From Oscillospiraceae bacterium (GTDB lineage Bacteria; Bacillota; Clostridia; Oscillospirales; Ruminococcaceae): a stretch of DNA of 64,000 nt. Made by a program: the position numbers and the translations under genes. The notes under the pieces are model-generated. The model was given only the letters and a program-made list of their open reading frames with translations, did no database searches and was not told the origin of the DNA. Positions 43,201 to 51,984 of this stretch are shown piece by piece (the stretch's first letter is position 1; each line of letters begins with the position of its first letter). The stretch covers positions 62,001 through 126,000 of the forward strand of contig JAFWEV010000025.1 in the NCBI GenBank assembly GCA_017512745.1. The letters are read 5' to 3'.

Positions 43201-43712
43201 GATACGAGACATACCTTGAGCTTCTTGAGCAGGCCGTGGCCGAAGAAAAGGGCGAAGCCCCGAAAAAGCCCAGAACGGAGTGTGTCATCGACCTGGCTGT
43301 AAATGCGTACATTCCTGAGCGCTTTATCGAGGATGAGGCAACAAGGATCTCCATGTACAAGAGAATTGCGGCTATCACCAGCAGTGAAGACGCCGCTGAT
43401 GTGAGAGATGAACTGTCCGACCGGTTCGGTATGATACCGGCAAGCGTATCGGCACTCATAGACATCGCCCTGTGCAGATATATAGCGTCCGACGCAGGAT
43501 TTTATGAAGTCAGAGCAGACAAAGACCATGTCTATCTCTATAAGGACGGACTCGATACTTCTCTCGCCGGAAAGGCTGCCGAAATGAGCCCGAGAAAGCT
43601 CATGTGGGTCCCAAAAGGAAAAAGCTATGTTTCGGCGACATTGCTCGACAGTGACAATCATGCTGCTGCAGCGCTGGAAACTGCCCGCATCCTCAGCGAG
43701 CTCGGAGCCTGA
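40269..43712 (+). CDS. mfd: Transcription-repair coupling factor Mfd
   Basis: 1147 residues from the ATG at 40269 (a TTG just before it is in frame and also possible). Domains in order: UvrB-like N-terminal modules (about 1-350), the RNA polymerase-interacting domain beginning near EDLKPEDYVVHRNHGIGRYEG, the RecG-like translocase with GDVGVGKTEVALRAAFK (Walker A), DEEQRFG (motif II) and the QIRGRVGRSARRAYAYF motif VI, then the C-terminal autoinhibitory D7 domain. It removes stalled RNA polymerase and recruits UvrA. It follows pth; the next gene has its own promoter. Confidence 0.98.
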   Translation: MEWLSLIENTETFKTLASSLSKGSKSALFGVHPSHRAAFAASAARTLRRPVVVLTATDSEAAHISEDINVIYGHSVAYPSRDYVFPDAEGTSHMSERVRLSALGSLVSGSASIVCCSVEAWISRTIPRDRFSSLTTVVKTGDTLNTIVFAEQLLKAGYTRSDIVDGRGCFAIKGGIIDIFPCDSEQPYRLELWGDSVETMRIYDKDSQRKIKDIQCIVIPPASEVIASGEDDASKIEKSSARLRSLEYSGLASRDAELIRNNSNPPSLDRYLPALYDEFATVGDYVPGCVMFVCDPVSVASHAKDLMTTQGNIFQEIRKRGLCAYRRQDFYTDYDPDALPPCVFTDVFARSIGDVRLDSLNSITALPVPKVSGGYSSVMELVTGFLASNDAVLIFAPTEKSADIYVRDLTAEGISAARLSKKTVPVARTVYVGVGTFSGGFEYPEAKLAVIVLQGKIAQNEKRLTRKKAEKADSEMFGSLEDLKPEDYVVHRNHGIGRYEGVERIDHYGMVKDYIKIQYRDSDTLYLPVEQLNMVSPYISVKEDGPVKLAKLYSGEWQKTKQTVYRSIREMTKELTELYAKRDRTEGIAFSPDDDWQSDFEARFIYDETDDQLTAAREIKSDMQRPRPMDRLLCGDVGVGKTEVALRAAFKCVNDSYQCAVLVPTTILAWQHYSTFIERMSPYPIKIVMLSRFSTQKEIKAAIKGIKDGTVDIAIGTHRLLQKDVEFKRLGLLIVDEEQRFGVSHKEKLKQDFPNVDVLTLSATPIPRTLNMAMSGIRDMSVIEQPPEDRQPVMTYVIEFDQATVDAAISRELARGGQVYYLHNRVDTIEKVATGIMERFPDARVEIAHGKMSEQQLSGVWQRLINNEVDILVCTTIIETGVDVPNCNTLIVENSDRMGLSQLYQIRGRVGRSARRAYAYFTFKRDYVMNEIAEKRLSAIRDFTSFGSGFKIAMRDLQIRGAGGILSARQSGHIATVGYETYLELLEQAVAEEKGEAPKKPRTECVIDLAVNAYIPERFIEDEATRISMYKRIAAITSSEDAADVRDELSDRFGMIPASVSALIDIALCRYIASDAGFYEVRADKDHVYLYKDGLDTSLAGKAAEMSPRKLMWVPKGKSYVSATLLDSDNHAAAALETARILSELGA

Positions 43713-43721
43713 TCGGTTTCC

Positions 43722-43750
43722 TTGAAAACGGTATAGTGCTTTGATATAAT
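43722..43750 (+). promoter_or_regulatory. Predicted promoter of the foldase-like lipoprotein gene
   Basis: TTGAAA and a perfect TATAAT separated by 17 bases, starting ten bases after the mfd stop and about 57 bases before the next start. Confidence 0.72.
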
Positions 43751-43806
43751 TCTTAGTTGCAGTATCGTTCCAAAAACTTTAGATACAAAGGATTTTCTTA
43801 AGATCC

Positions 43807-44883
43807 ATGAGAAAGAATCTGATATTCAAAACCGCAGCCGCAGTTCTTTTTACGACCATATTGCTGTGCGGATGCTATAACCCGTCAACGGTCATGAGCA
43901 TCGACGGAACAAATGTCGCATGCGGGACATATCTCATAAGGCAGCTTTCCGAAGCGGAGAACGCAGTCGCCAAACTCACTGACGAGCAGGGGTCCGCAGT
44001 GTCGCTTCAGGACGCAAGATCCATGTCACTGGAAGGCACTCCCTTCGACCAGTACGTCAGGGAGAAAACGATAGAGTCCTGCAAGAGATATATTTTTACC
44101 GAGCAGGAATTCTCCAAGTACGGTATCACCATCCCGAACGGCGTCGCATATTATTACGATTCGTACTGTCAGAATCTGTGGGCCGAGTATTCAACTTTTT
44201 ATATGAATAACGGCATATCCTATGACACTTTCCTCAATAATACTCTTAACGGATATAAATACACTCTGGTCTTCTCGTATCTTTACACGGATCCTCAAAG
44301 CCCGATGTGCATTCCGGATGATGAGCTGTCACAGTGCTTCAGAGACAATTACAGAACGATCTCCTATATAAAGCTTCCCGACTCCAACAATGACTCTTCC
44401 GACTTCAGCGCGGATCAGGTCGCCGAGATCGAATCCCTCGCTGACGGTCTCGTTGATGATCTGAATGCCGGAGCCGAAATGGAGGATCTCTTCAATGAGC
44501 GTTACAGCGAAGCTCTCGCAATAGGGCACTACACCCTCAGCGTTCAGGATTCTGTCGTGCAGGCAAACCTCTCGTCCGATGTTCTCGTTTCCCCTCTTAC
44601 AACCACGGAAGATCCCGTTCTTCTCAGCACGGTCCTATCTTCTCCTATAAATACCAACGGATGGGTAGTCGGATCAAACGGAGTCACCTACATATATTCG
44701 ATCGGGGATCACGTCACAAGCGATACGGCATGGAAAGATTACAGCTCCTATCTGGCTGAGATCCTGAAAGCCGATGATTTTGAGGCGTATGTACAGAGTA
44801 ATATGGCGGCTATGAGCGTTCAGCTCGATGAGAAAGCCGCAGATTACTACTCTGTAGCTAACATCAAAACTGCTGACCGGTAA
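43807..44883 (+). CDS. Lipoprotein, foldase (PrsA/SurA)-like
   Basis: A 358-residue lipoprotein with signal peptide and lipobox LLCGC (Cys23). The helical part after it (NVACGTYLIRQLSEAENAV to about residue 190) fits the SurA/PrsA N-terminal chaperone layout, and a PrsA-like gene after mfd is common in Clostridia. No parvulin isomerase core is recognisable at about 185-300, so it may be a chaperone-only or divergent form. It would act between membrane and cell wall in secreted-protein folding. It is followed by a terminator. Confidence 0.68.
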   Translation: MRKNLIFKTAAAVLFTTILLCGCYNPSTVMSIDGTNVACGTYLIRQLSEAENAVAKLTDEQGSAVSLQDARSMSLEGTPFDQYVREKTIESCKRYIFTEQEFSKYGITIPNGVAYYYDSYCQNLWAEYSTFYMNNGISYDTFLNNTLNGYKYTLVFSYLYTDPQSPMCIPDDELSQCFRDNYRTISYIKLPDSNNDSSDFSADQVAEIESLADGLVDDLNAGAEMEDLFNERYSEALAIGHYTLSVQDSVVQANLSSDVLVSPLTTTEDPVLLSTVLSSPINTNGWVVGSNGVTYIYSIGDHVTSDTAWKDYSSYLAEILKADDFEAYVQSNMAAMSVQLDEKAADYYSVANIKTADR

Positions 44884-44897
44884 CCTATAAGCACAGT

Positions 44898-44928
44898 ACA
44901 GCGTCTGCCTGCCAGACGCTGTTTTATT
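44898..44928 (+). terminator. Terminator after the foldase-like gene
   Basis: Stem ACAGCGTCTG/CAGACGCTGT with a five-base loop, followed by TTTATT. Confidence 0.88.
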
Positions 44929-44940
44929 GAAAGAGATGCC

Positions 44941-46209
44941 ATGACTTTTATCACTGATACAGACATAACCAGATATGAGGATTTTGTGAGGAATCACCCC
45001 ACAAAGTCCCATTTCATGCAGAGCGCAGCATGGGGTGAGCTCAACAAAGAAGCCCGAGGCATGGATTACCGCCTTGTTTCCCTCGAGAACGACAGCGGTG
45101 ATATCTGCGCGGCCGCTCTGCTTCTCATAAAGAAGCCTCCCGTTTTTCCGGCATATATCTACTGCCCGAGGGGCTTTGTTCTGGATTATCACGATTCCTC
45201 CCTTCTGAGAGAATTCACAGAACATGTTGTGGCTTTCGGCAGATCCATCGGCGCGATGTACATCAAGATCGATCCCGACATAGAGCTTCGTGAGATCCTC
45301 CGCGACGGATCATCCGATCCCGATGGTCCGGACGGGACCTATGCAAGGAACAACATCCTTGCTTGCGGGTTTGTGCCGAACGGGGACAGAAAAGTCTTCG
45401 GCGGAAGACAGCCACGATTCACTTTTCGCATAGATCTTACCGGGACTGAATCGGAGATCAGGAAAAGAGTTACCGGAAATGTCATGAAGAACATCCGCAA
45501 GGGCAATGAGTATTACCCCTGCAGTATACGTATCGGTGACGAAAAGGATATTCCCGACCTCCACCGCCTTGTGACTCTCACAGGCGAGCGGGATGATTTC
45601 GTGGGATACTCTCTTCAGTACTATGAAGATCTCTACAGAGTGCTCGCACGACATAACATGGTAAAGCTCTATGTCGGAACTGCATATCCTTCCGAGATCA
45701 GGGACTCTCTGATAAAGAGAAAGACCGACATAGAGAAAGCTCTTCTCACATATAAAAAAGAAGCCAAGATAAACGAAGCTCATATCATGCTCGAAAGACT
45801 TGAAAATGAGATAGCTCTGTTTTCCGGATATGCCGAAAAGTATCCGGACGGAGAAGTCATAAGCGTTCATTTTGTAGTGAAATACGGAAAGCACGAGTGG
45901 GCGGTCCACGCCGGGAGCGCCGGTGTCATGAACGAAACTTTCCTCAACAACCGCGTTTATTGGCAGAAGATCATGGATGCAAAGGCTGACGGAGCGGAAT
46001 GGATCGATCAGTTCGGTACCGTGGGGGATCCCGATAACAGTCCTCTCAGATCTCTGCATGAATTCAAGCGTCAGTTCGGCGGTCGTTATATGGAATTTAT
46101 AGGAGAATTCGATTACATCCTCAAGCCGTTCTGGTACAAACTGTATTACGAGATGCTTCCGAAGGTAAGAAGTTTCCGAATAACAGTAAAACAGGCCTTT
46201 CACAGATAA
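44941..46209 (+). CDS. FemAB family aminoacyltransferase
   Basis: A 422-residue protein of Fem ligase size. The start region FMQSAAWGELNK, the YCPRGFVLDY segment, the tandem GNAT-like folds and a coiled-coil insertion (about 255-300, rich in Lys/Glu) are the family layout, and the C-terminal part has FGGRYMEFIGEFDYILKPFWYKLY. Fem ligases add amino acids from aminoacyl-tRNA to the peptidoglycan stem peptide, forming the cross-bridge on lipid II at the inner membrane face. The gene is single, between two terminators. Confidence 0.93.
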   Translation: MTFITDTDITRYEDFVRNHPTKSHFMQSAAWGELNKEARGMDYRLVSLENDSGDICAAALLLIKKPPVFPAYIYCPRGFVLDYHDSSLLREFTEHVVAFGRSIGAMYIKIDPDIELREILRDGSSDPDGPDGTYARNNILACGFVPNGDRKVFGGRQPRFTFRIDLTGTESEIRKRVTGNVMKNIRKGNEYYPCSIRIGDEKDIPDLHRLVTLTGERDDFVGYSLQYYEDLYRVLARHNMVKLYVGTAYPSEIRDSLIKRKTDIEKALLTYKKEAKINEAHIMLERLENEIALFSGYAEKYPDGEVISVHFVVKYGKHEWAVHAGSAGVMNETFLNNRVYWQKIMDAKADGAEWIDQFGTVGDPDNSPLRSLHEFKRQFGGRYMEFIGEFDYILKPFWYKLYYEMLPKVRSFRITVKQAFHR

Positions 46210-46222
46210 TAGCCGCATCATA

Positions 46223-46258
46223 AAACCCTGGCAGCGTTAAGCTTCCAGGGTTTGCTTA
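46223..46258. terminator. Bidirectional terminator between the Fem-type gene and prs
   Basis: Stem AAACCCTGG/CCAGGGTTT with a 13-base loop, flanked by AT-rich ends, between convergent genes. Confidence 0.7.
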
Positions 46259-46271
46259 TTATTTCAGTTTG

Positions 46272-47240
46272 TCAGGCCCTCTTGAAGAGCGGTGAGAGCG
46301 GCTTGTCCGAATATATTCTTGCGATTGCCTCCGCAAAGAGGTGTCCAACCTCGAGGATCTGCATTTTATCCAGGATCTTCTCAGGGGGAAGATGGATGGT
46401 ATCCGTAAATACCAGTTCGTCGATCGGGGCATTCTCGAGATCTCTTATGGCGTTTCCGGAAAGAACAGCATGGGTGGCAGCAGCTGAGATTGTTCTTGCA
46501 CCGGCGTTTTTTATAGCCTCCGCAGCATGACACAGTGTACCGCCTGTATCGACCATGTCGTCAAAGATAACGATATCTTTGCCGTCAACATCGCCGATGA
46601 TGTTCATGACTTCGCTTACATTCGCTTTCTCACGTCTCTTGTCCACGATGGCAAGAGGCACATTAAGTGTCGTTGCGAAATTTCTCGCTCTGGCGATAGA
46701 GCCTACATCGGGAGACATGACGACGATATTGTCCTGATTCCCCTGCTCCTCGATCTTCTTGAGATAGTATCCTGAAAGGATGGGGGCTCCCAGCAGAATA
46801 TCCACAGGGATATTGAAGAATCCCTGGATCTGCGGTGCATGGAGGTCCATTGTGAGAACTCTGTCCGCTCCGGCTGCGGTGATGATGTCAGCTACCAGCT
46901 TCGCAGAGATCGGATCTCTGGATTTCGACTTTCTGTCCTGTCTCGCATAGCCGAAATACGGAATGACCGCTGTTATTCTTCCGGCAGAAGCTCTCTTGAA
47001 CGCATCTATCATGATCAGCAGTTCCATGATATGGTCATTTACCGGATCGCATGTCGACTGAACTACGAATACGTCACTTCCTCTGACAGTTTCACCGATA
47101 TTTACCGATATCTCGCCGTCAGAAAATCTGGACACTTCGCTCTTGCCGAGAGGAAGTCCGAGATATTCTGCCATGACCTTTGCCAAAGCAGGATGAGAAT
47201 TTGCTGTAAAGATCTTTATGTCTCTTCCGTGCAGGTTCAA
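46272..47240 (-). CDS. prs: Ribose-phosphate pyrophosphokinase (PRPP synthase)
   Basis: About 322 residues from the TTG at 47240, which leaves a nine-base gap to the GGGGG ribosome site and gives the usual N-terminus NLHGRDIKIF; a GTG three codons upstream is too close to that site. Family motifs are FSDGEISVNIGE, GYARQDRKSKSR, DLHAPQIQGFF and the PRPP loop IFDDMVDTGGTL. It makes PRPP from ribose-5-phosphate and ATP for nucleotides, His, Trp and NAD salvage (pncB in this window). It is preceded by a possible small gene and ends at a bidirectional hairpin. Confidence 0.97.
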   Translation of the reverse strand: MNLHGRDIKIFTANSHPALAKVMAEYLGLPLGKSEVSRFSDGEISVNIGETVRGSDVFVVQSTCDPVNDHIMELLIMIDAFKRASAGRITAVIPYFGYARQDRKSKSRDPISAKLVADIITAAGADRVLTMDLHAPQIQGFFNIPVDILLGAPILSGYYLKKIEEQGNQDNIVVMSPDVGSIARARNFATTLNVPLAIVDKRREKANVSEVMNIIGDVDGKDIVIFDDMVDTGGTLCHAAEAIKNAGARTISAAATHAVLSGNAIRDLENAPIDELVFTDTIHLPPEKILDKMQILEVGHLFAEAIARIYSDKPLSPLFKRA

Positions 47241-47339
47241 TGGAAACACCCCCTAAGTGTTGCTGGTCGTTATCTCTTTCCAAAAGAAAAAGCGTGTCCG
47301 GAACCTCCGGCCGTGCAGGCTCTGATTAATTCTGACCCG

Positions 47340-47498
47340 CTAGCCGCGATACTGGACCGCTTCGAAATGGTTGCTCTCTGACAAGAAGCAGGCCGTTCCG
47401 GACAGATATCTTCCGGTAAACGCAAGATGCTTTGAGGAAAGACGTACGGGTTTTCCGTCTGCCGGTAAAGCGTTTTTTAAGATGTTCGCTTTGCTCAT
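47340..47498 (-). CDS. Possible small gene upstream of prs (52 codons)
   Basis: An ATG at 47498 preceded by TTTAGGAGACTTAT, a strong ribosome site at good spacing, opens a 52-codon frame ending at a TAG in the 490-bp gap between ppdK and prs. The product starts MSKANILKNALPADGKPVR and is basic, without a membrane segment or recognised domain. About 100 bases separate its stop from prs, including a short CCGGA/TCCGG hairpin followed by TTTTTCTTTT on the same strand. It could be a leader or small regulatory protein, or a chance frame; only the ribosome site supports it. I see nothing else coding in this gap. Confidence 0.4.
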   Translation of the reverse strand: MSKANILKNALPADGKPVRLSSKHLAFTGRYLSGTACFLSESNHFEAVQYRG

Positions 47499-47742
47499 AT
47501 AAGTCTCCTAAAGCCGTATCGCTGTTCCTGTCACTGCAGTTCAATTATTGCAGTTTTCATACTGTTTTTCAAGGCAAAAACAAACTATGAGGAAAAATAC
47601 CAAAAATATCCGCAATGTGCTCATTTTCAAGTGGTTTTTCCTCGCATAAATTTGTATAATAATATATTATATTGTCACTATTCTTATGTGATGATATCAC
47701 TATATTGTTAATAAGCTCGTTAGTTAAAGGGAGGAAAACCAT

Positions 47743-50376
47743 ATGAGCCATAAATACGTTTACCTTTTCTCAGAAGGTAACGCAAACATGCGTGAGCTCC
47801 TCGGTGGTAAAGGCGCAAACCTTGCAGAAATGACAAACATCGGTCTGCCTGTTCCCCAGGGATTCACAATCACCACAGAAGCCTGCACAAAATACTATGA
47901 AGACGGCCGTACGATCAATGACGAGATCATGGCTCAGATCAATGAGTATATCGTGAAGATGGAAGAGATCACCGGTAAAAAATTCGGCGACTCCAAGAAT
48001 CCGCTTCTCGTTTCAGTACGTTCAGGCGCAAGAGCTTCAATGCCCGGAATGATGGACACAATCCTCAATCTTGGTCTCAACGAAACAGTTGTCAACACCA
48101 TCGCAGAGATGTCCGGCAACCCGAGATGGGCATGGGACTGCTACAGAAGATTCATCCAGATGTATTCCGATGTTGTTATGGAAGTCGGAAAGAAATACTT
48201 CGAGACTCTCATCGATGAGATGAAGAAGGAACGCGGAGTCAAACAGGACGTTGAGCTCACGGCTGACGATCTTAAGGAACTCGCGAACCAGTTCAAGGCT
48301 GAATACAAATCCAAGATCGGCTCGGACTTCCCGGACGATCCGAAGGAACAGCTCATGGGAGCAATCAAAGCTGTTTTCCGCTCCTGGGACAACCCCCGTG
48401 CAAATGTATATCGCCGCGACAATGATATCCCCTATTCCTGGGGTACAGCTGTCAATGTACAGTCCATGGCTTTCGGAAACATGGGTGATGACTGCGGTAC
48501 AGGTGTTGCTTTCACACGTGACCCCGCTACAGGCGAAAAAGGTCTCTTCGGAGAGTTCCTCACAAATGCCCAGGGCGAAGATGTTGTTGCCGGTGTCCGC
48601 ACACCTATGCACATCAACGAGATGGCAGAAAAATTCCCGGAGGCATTCAAGCAGTTCACAGATGTCTGCTCAACGCTTGAATCTCATTACAGAGACATGC
48701 AGGACATGGAGTTCACCGTCGAGCACGGAAAGCTCTATATGCTGCAGACACGTAACGGAAAGAGAACCGCTCAGGCTGCTCTCAAGATCGCATGTGATCT
48801 CGTTGACGAGGGCATGAGAACCGAGAAGGAAGCCGTGGCGATGATCGACCCGAGAAACCTCGATACTCTTCTCCATCCGCAGTTTGACGCAAAAGCCCTT
48901 AAGGAAGCCCAGCCTGTCGGAAGAGCACTCGGTGCTTCTCCAGGAGCTGCATGCGGAAAGATTGTCTTCACCGCTGAAGATGCAGTAGAGTGGAATGCAC
49001 GCGGCGAAAAAGTCGTTCTTGTACGTCTCGAGACATCTCCTGAAGATATTACCGGTATGAAAGCTTCTCAGGGCATCCTCACCGTACGCGGCGGTATGAC
49101 ATCTCATGCAGCCGTTGTCGCCCGCGGAATGGGCACATGCTGCGTATCTGGATGCGGCGATATCGTTATGGACGAGGAAAACAAGAAGTTTACTCTCGCC
49201 GGAAAAGAATATCATGAAGGCGACTACATCTCCATTGACGGTTCCACAGGTAACATCTATGACGGAATCATTCCGACAGTCGATGCAAAGATCGCCGGCG
49301 AGTTCGGAAGGATCATGGGCTGGGCAGACCAGTACAGAGTGCTGAAAGTCAGAACAAACGCAGATACTCCTGCTGATGCAAAGAAGGCAAGAGAGCTTGG
49401 TGCCGAAGGTATCGGTCTCTGCCGCACAGAGCATATGTTCTTCGCGGAAGACAGGATCGCGGCATTCAGAGAAATGATCTGCTCTGACACAAAGGAAGAG
49501 AGAGAAAAGGCTCTCGAAAAGATCCTCCCGTATCAGCAGGGAGACTTCGAAGCTCTCTATGAGGCTCTTGAAGGTTATCCGGTATGCATAAGATTCCTCG
49601 ATCCTCCTCTCCACGAGTTCGTTCCCACAGAAGAAGCCGACATCAAGAAGCTGGCTGATGCTCAGGGCAAAACTGTTGAGCAGATCAAAGCGATCATCGA
49701 CGGTCTCCATGAGTTCAACCCGATGATGGGTCACAGAGGCTGCCGTCTCACAGTAACATATCCCGAGATCGCCGTCATGCAGACAAAGGCTGTTATCCGC
49801 GCCGCGATCAAGGTACAGAATGCTCATCCCGACTGGGATCTCCGTCCGGAGATCATGATCCCGCTGGTAGGCGAAGTCAAGGAGCTCAAGTTTGTAAAGA
49901 AGATCGTTGTTGAGACTGCAGATGCAGAGATCGCCGCTGCCGGTTCTTCTCTCAAGTATGAAGTTGGAACAATGATCGAGATCCCGAGAGCTGCTCTTAC
50001 AGCTGATGAGATCGCAAAAGAAGCTGACTTCTTCTGCTTCGGTACCAATGACCTCACTCAGATGACATTCGGTTTCTCAAGAGACGACGCAGGCAAGTTC
50101 CTCAACGCTTACTATGATACGAAGATCCTTGAGAACGATCCGTTCGCAAAGCTCGATCAGGTCGGCGTAGGCAAACTCATGAAGATGGCCATCAACCTCG
50201 GCAAACCGGAGAATCCGAACCTCCATATCGGAATCTGCGGCGAGCACGGCGGAGATCCGTCATCTGTTGAATTCTGCCATGCAATAGGACTAGATTACGT
50301 ATCCTGCTCTCCGTTCCGCGTGCCGATCGCAAGACTGGCTGCAGCACAGGCAGAGATCAACAATCCCCGCAAATAA
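47743..50376 (+). CDS. ppdK: Pyruvate, phosphate dikinase
   Basis: An 877-residue enzyme of full length. The ATP-grasp domain (about 1-340) is followed by the swivelling phosphohistidine domain with GGMTSHAAVVARGMG (catalytic His and the regulatory Thr/Ser site) and the PEP/pyruvate barrel with LCRTEHMF and the catalytic Cys in GICGEHGGDP. It interconverts pyruvate + ATP + Pi and PEP + AMP + PPi, the usual PEP-pyruvate step in many anaerobes. GGGAGGAAAACC precedes the ATG. It is monocistronic, just before the decarboxylase operon that acts on neighbouring C3/C4 acids. Confidence 0.98.
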   Translation: MSHKYVYLFSEGNANMRELLGGKGANLAEMTNIGLPVPQGFTITTEACTKYYEDGRTINDEIMAQINEYIVKMEEITGKKFGDSKNPLLVSVRSGARASMPGMMDTILNLGLNETVVNTIAEMSGNPRWAWDCYRRFIQMYSDVVMEVGKKYFETLIDEMKKERGVKQDVELTADDLKELANQFKAEYKSKIGSDFPDDPKEQLMGAIKAVFRSWDNPRANVYRRDNDIPYSWGTAVNVQSMAFGNMGDDCGTGVAFTRDPATGEKGLFGEFLTNAQGEDVVAGVRTPMHINEMAEKFPEAFKQFTDVCSTLESHYRDMQDMEFTVEHGKLYMLQTRNGKRTAQAALKIACDLVDEGMRTEKEAVAMIDPRNLDTLLHPQFDAKALKEAQPVGRALGASPGAACGKIVFTAEDAVEWNARGEKVVLVRLETSPEDITGMKASQGILTVRGGMTSHAAVVARGMGTCCVSGCGDIVMDEENKKFTLAGKEYHEGDYISIDGSTGNIYDGIIPTVDAKIAGEFGRIMGWADQYRVLKVRTNADTPADAKKARELGAEGIGLCRTEHMFFAEDRIAAFREMICSDTKEEREKALEKILPYQQGDFEALYEALEGYPVCIRFLDPPLHEFVPTEEADIKKLADAQGKTVEQIKAIIDGLHEFNPMMGHRGCRLTVTYPEIAVMQTKAVIRAAIKVQNAHPDWDLRPEIMIPLVGEVKELKFVKKIVVETADAEIAAAGSSLKYEVGTMIEIPRAALTADEIAKEADFFCFGTNDLTQMTFGFSRDDAGKFLNAYYDTKILENDPFAKLDQVGVGKLMKMAINLGKPENPNLHIGICGEHGGDPSSVEFCHAIGLDYVSCSPFRVPIARLAAAQAEINNPRK

Positions 50377-50389
50377 TCAACTGTCTTTC

Positions 50390-50428
50390 AAAAAGAGGTT
50401 CGGTCATTGACCGGACCTCTTTAATTTT
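50390..50428 (+). terminator. Terminator of ppdK
   Basis: Interrupted stem AAAGAGGT-CGGTC/GACCG-ACCTCTTT with a three-base loop, followed by TTTAATTTT. Confidence 0.88.
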
Positions 50429-50572
50429 GTAAAAAAATAACAAAATATTTTTTTCTCCAACTCTTCTCATTTGTTCTACAGTCATAGTAATCTATTGGAA
50501 AATAAGCTATAATAAATCCAAATCGGCTTTTTTTACAGCATTAGACGATAATATATTTTGAGAGGGAATAAT

Positions 50573-51973
50573 ATGAGAAAAGTCCAAATCACAGAGACTG
50601 TTCTTCGCGATGCGAACCAGTCCCTCATGGCCACCAGACTCCCGTATTCAGACTTTAAAGATATCCTGTCCGAAATGGACAAAGCAGGATATTATTCAGT
50701 TGAATGCTGGGGCGGCGCGACATTCGATTCCTGCCTGCGCTATCTCGGTGAGGATCCGTGGGAAAGACTTCGCAACATCAGACAGAACATGCCCAACACG
50801 CGTCTTCAGATGCTTCTCAGAGGCCAGAACCTTCTTGGCTATAAGCACTATCATGACGATGTAGTTGAGAAGTTTGTGGAGCTCTCCATAAAGAACGGAA
50901 TCGACGTGATCCGTATTTTTGACGCATTGAATGACTTCAGAAACATCAGAACAGCTTATGAGGCTGCCAGAAAGTATGCAACTCCCAATACTGTTGTCTC
51001 GGGCTGCATCTCATATACACAGAGCCCGATCCACACAGTCGAGAAATATGTCGAGATGTGCAAAGATCTCAAGGATATGGGATTTGACACCATCTGCCTC
51101 AAGGACATGGCCGGTACAATGAGCCCCTATGAAGCAGAACATCTTATTAAGGGAATCAAAGAAGAAGTCGGCGATATGCCTATCGTTCTCCATACTCACT
51201 GCACAACAGGTATGGCCTACATGACAATCACAAAGGCCATCGAGAGCGGCGTTGATGTTGTAGATACCGCAACATCCTGTTTCTCAAACGGAACATCTCA
51301 GGCTGCTACAGAAACTCTGTTCTATGCTCTCCAGCAGTATGGCATTGACAGCGGACTCAACGAAGACGTCATCAATAAAGTCAATGACTTCTTCAAGCCC
51401 GTTAAGCAGAAATATGTCGACAATGGCACGATCAATCCGAAGAGCATGGCAACCGATTCACAGGCTCTTGTTTACAAGGTCCCCGGCGGAATGCTCTCCA
51501 ACATGATCGCTAACCTCAAAGACATGAACGCTATGGATAAATTCGACGAGGCTCTTCTTGAGATCCCGTCCGTACGCAAAGACCTCGGTTATCCGCCTCT
51601 GGTCACTCCCCTCTCTCAGATGGTCGGCAACCAGGCTGTTGTCAACGTCCTCATGGGCGAGAGATACAAACAGATCTCCAAGGAAGTCCAGAACTACTTC
51701 AAAGGCGAGTACGGAATCGCTCCGGGTCCCGTCTCCAAAGAGCTTCAGGACAAGATCCTCGGCGAAGGCAATGAACCGATAGACTGCAGAATCGAAGATT
51801 CAAAACGCACCGGAAAAGATTTTGAAGATGCAAAGGCTGCCCTCGGCGATCTCTGCGAAACAGAAGAAGATATGATGAGCTATATCTGCTTCCCCGATCA
51901 GGCCAGAAAATTCCTCGAAGACCGCAAGGCAAAGAGGGAGAATGTGGCCAAGTACACAATCGAAGAAGCTTAA
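50573..51973 (+). CDS. oadA: Carboxyltransferase subunit of Na+-pumping decarboxylase (oxaloacetate decarboxylase alpha type)
   Basis: 466 residues from the ATG at 50573 (GAGAGGG upstream; the in-frame TTG at 50558 overlaps that site). It begins VQITETVLRDANQSLMATR, typical of pyruvate-carboxylase/OadA/transcarboxylase 5S barrels, with KDMAG (carbamylated Lys region), HTHCTTG metal ligands and a C-terminal helical PYC_OADA domain. It stops before any biotin domain; the biotin carrier is encoded two genes on. It moves CO2 from oxaloacetate (or a related acid) to biotin. Pyruvate carboxylase subunit B is the main alternative, but the beta subunit in the operon favours a decarboxylase. Confidence 0.92.
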   Translation: MRKVQITETVLRDANQSLMATRLPYSDFKDILSEMDKAGYYSVECWGGATFDSCLRYLGEDPWERLRNIRQNMPNTRLQMLLRGQNLLGYKHYHDDVVEKFVELSIKNGIDVIRIFDALNDFRNIRTAYEAARKYATPNTVVSGCISYTQSPIHTVEKYVEMCKDLKDMGFDTICLKDMAGTMSPYEAEHLIKGIKEEVGDMPIVLHTHCTTGMAYMTITKAIESGVDVVDTATSCFSNGTSQAATETLFYALQQYGIDSGLNEDVINKVNDFFKPVKQKYVDNGTINPKSMATDSQALVYKVPGGMLSNMIANLKDMNAMDKFDEALLEIPSVRKDLGYPPLVTPLSQMVGNQAVVNVLMGERYKQISKEVQNYFKGEYGIAPGPVSKELQDKILGEGNEPIDCRIEDSKRTGKDFEDAKAALGDLCETEEDMMSYICFPDQARKFLEDRKAKRENVAKYTIEEA

Positions 51974-51984
51974 GGAGTATTACC

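Noticed and set aside
45310-46221. 303-codon - strand frame inside the Fem-type gene
   Set aside because: Shadow of the conserved + strand gene; no ribosome site.
47326-47544. 72-codon - strand frame overlapping the 52-codon candidate
   Set aside because: It uses another frame and no ribosome site; the 52-codon frame fits its GGAGA site better.
48670-49827. 385-codon - strand frame inside ppdK
   Set aside because: Antisense to an intact, conserved enzyme; Cys/Ser-rich nonsense product.
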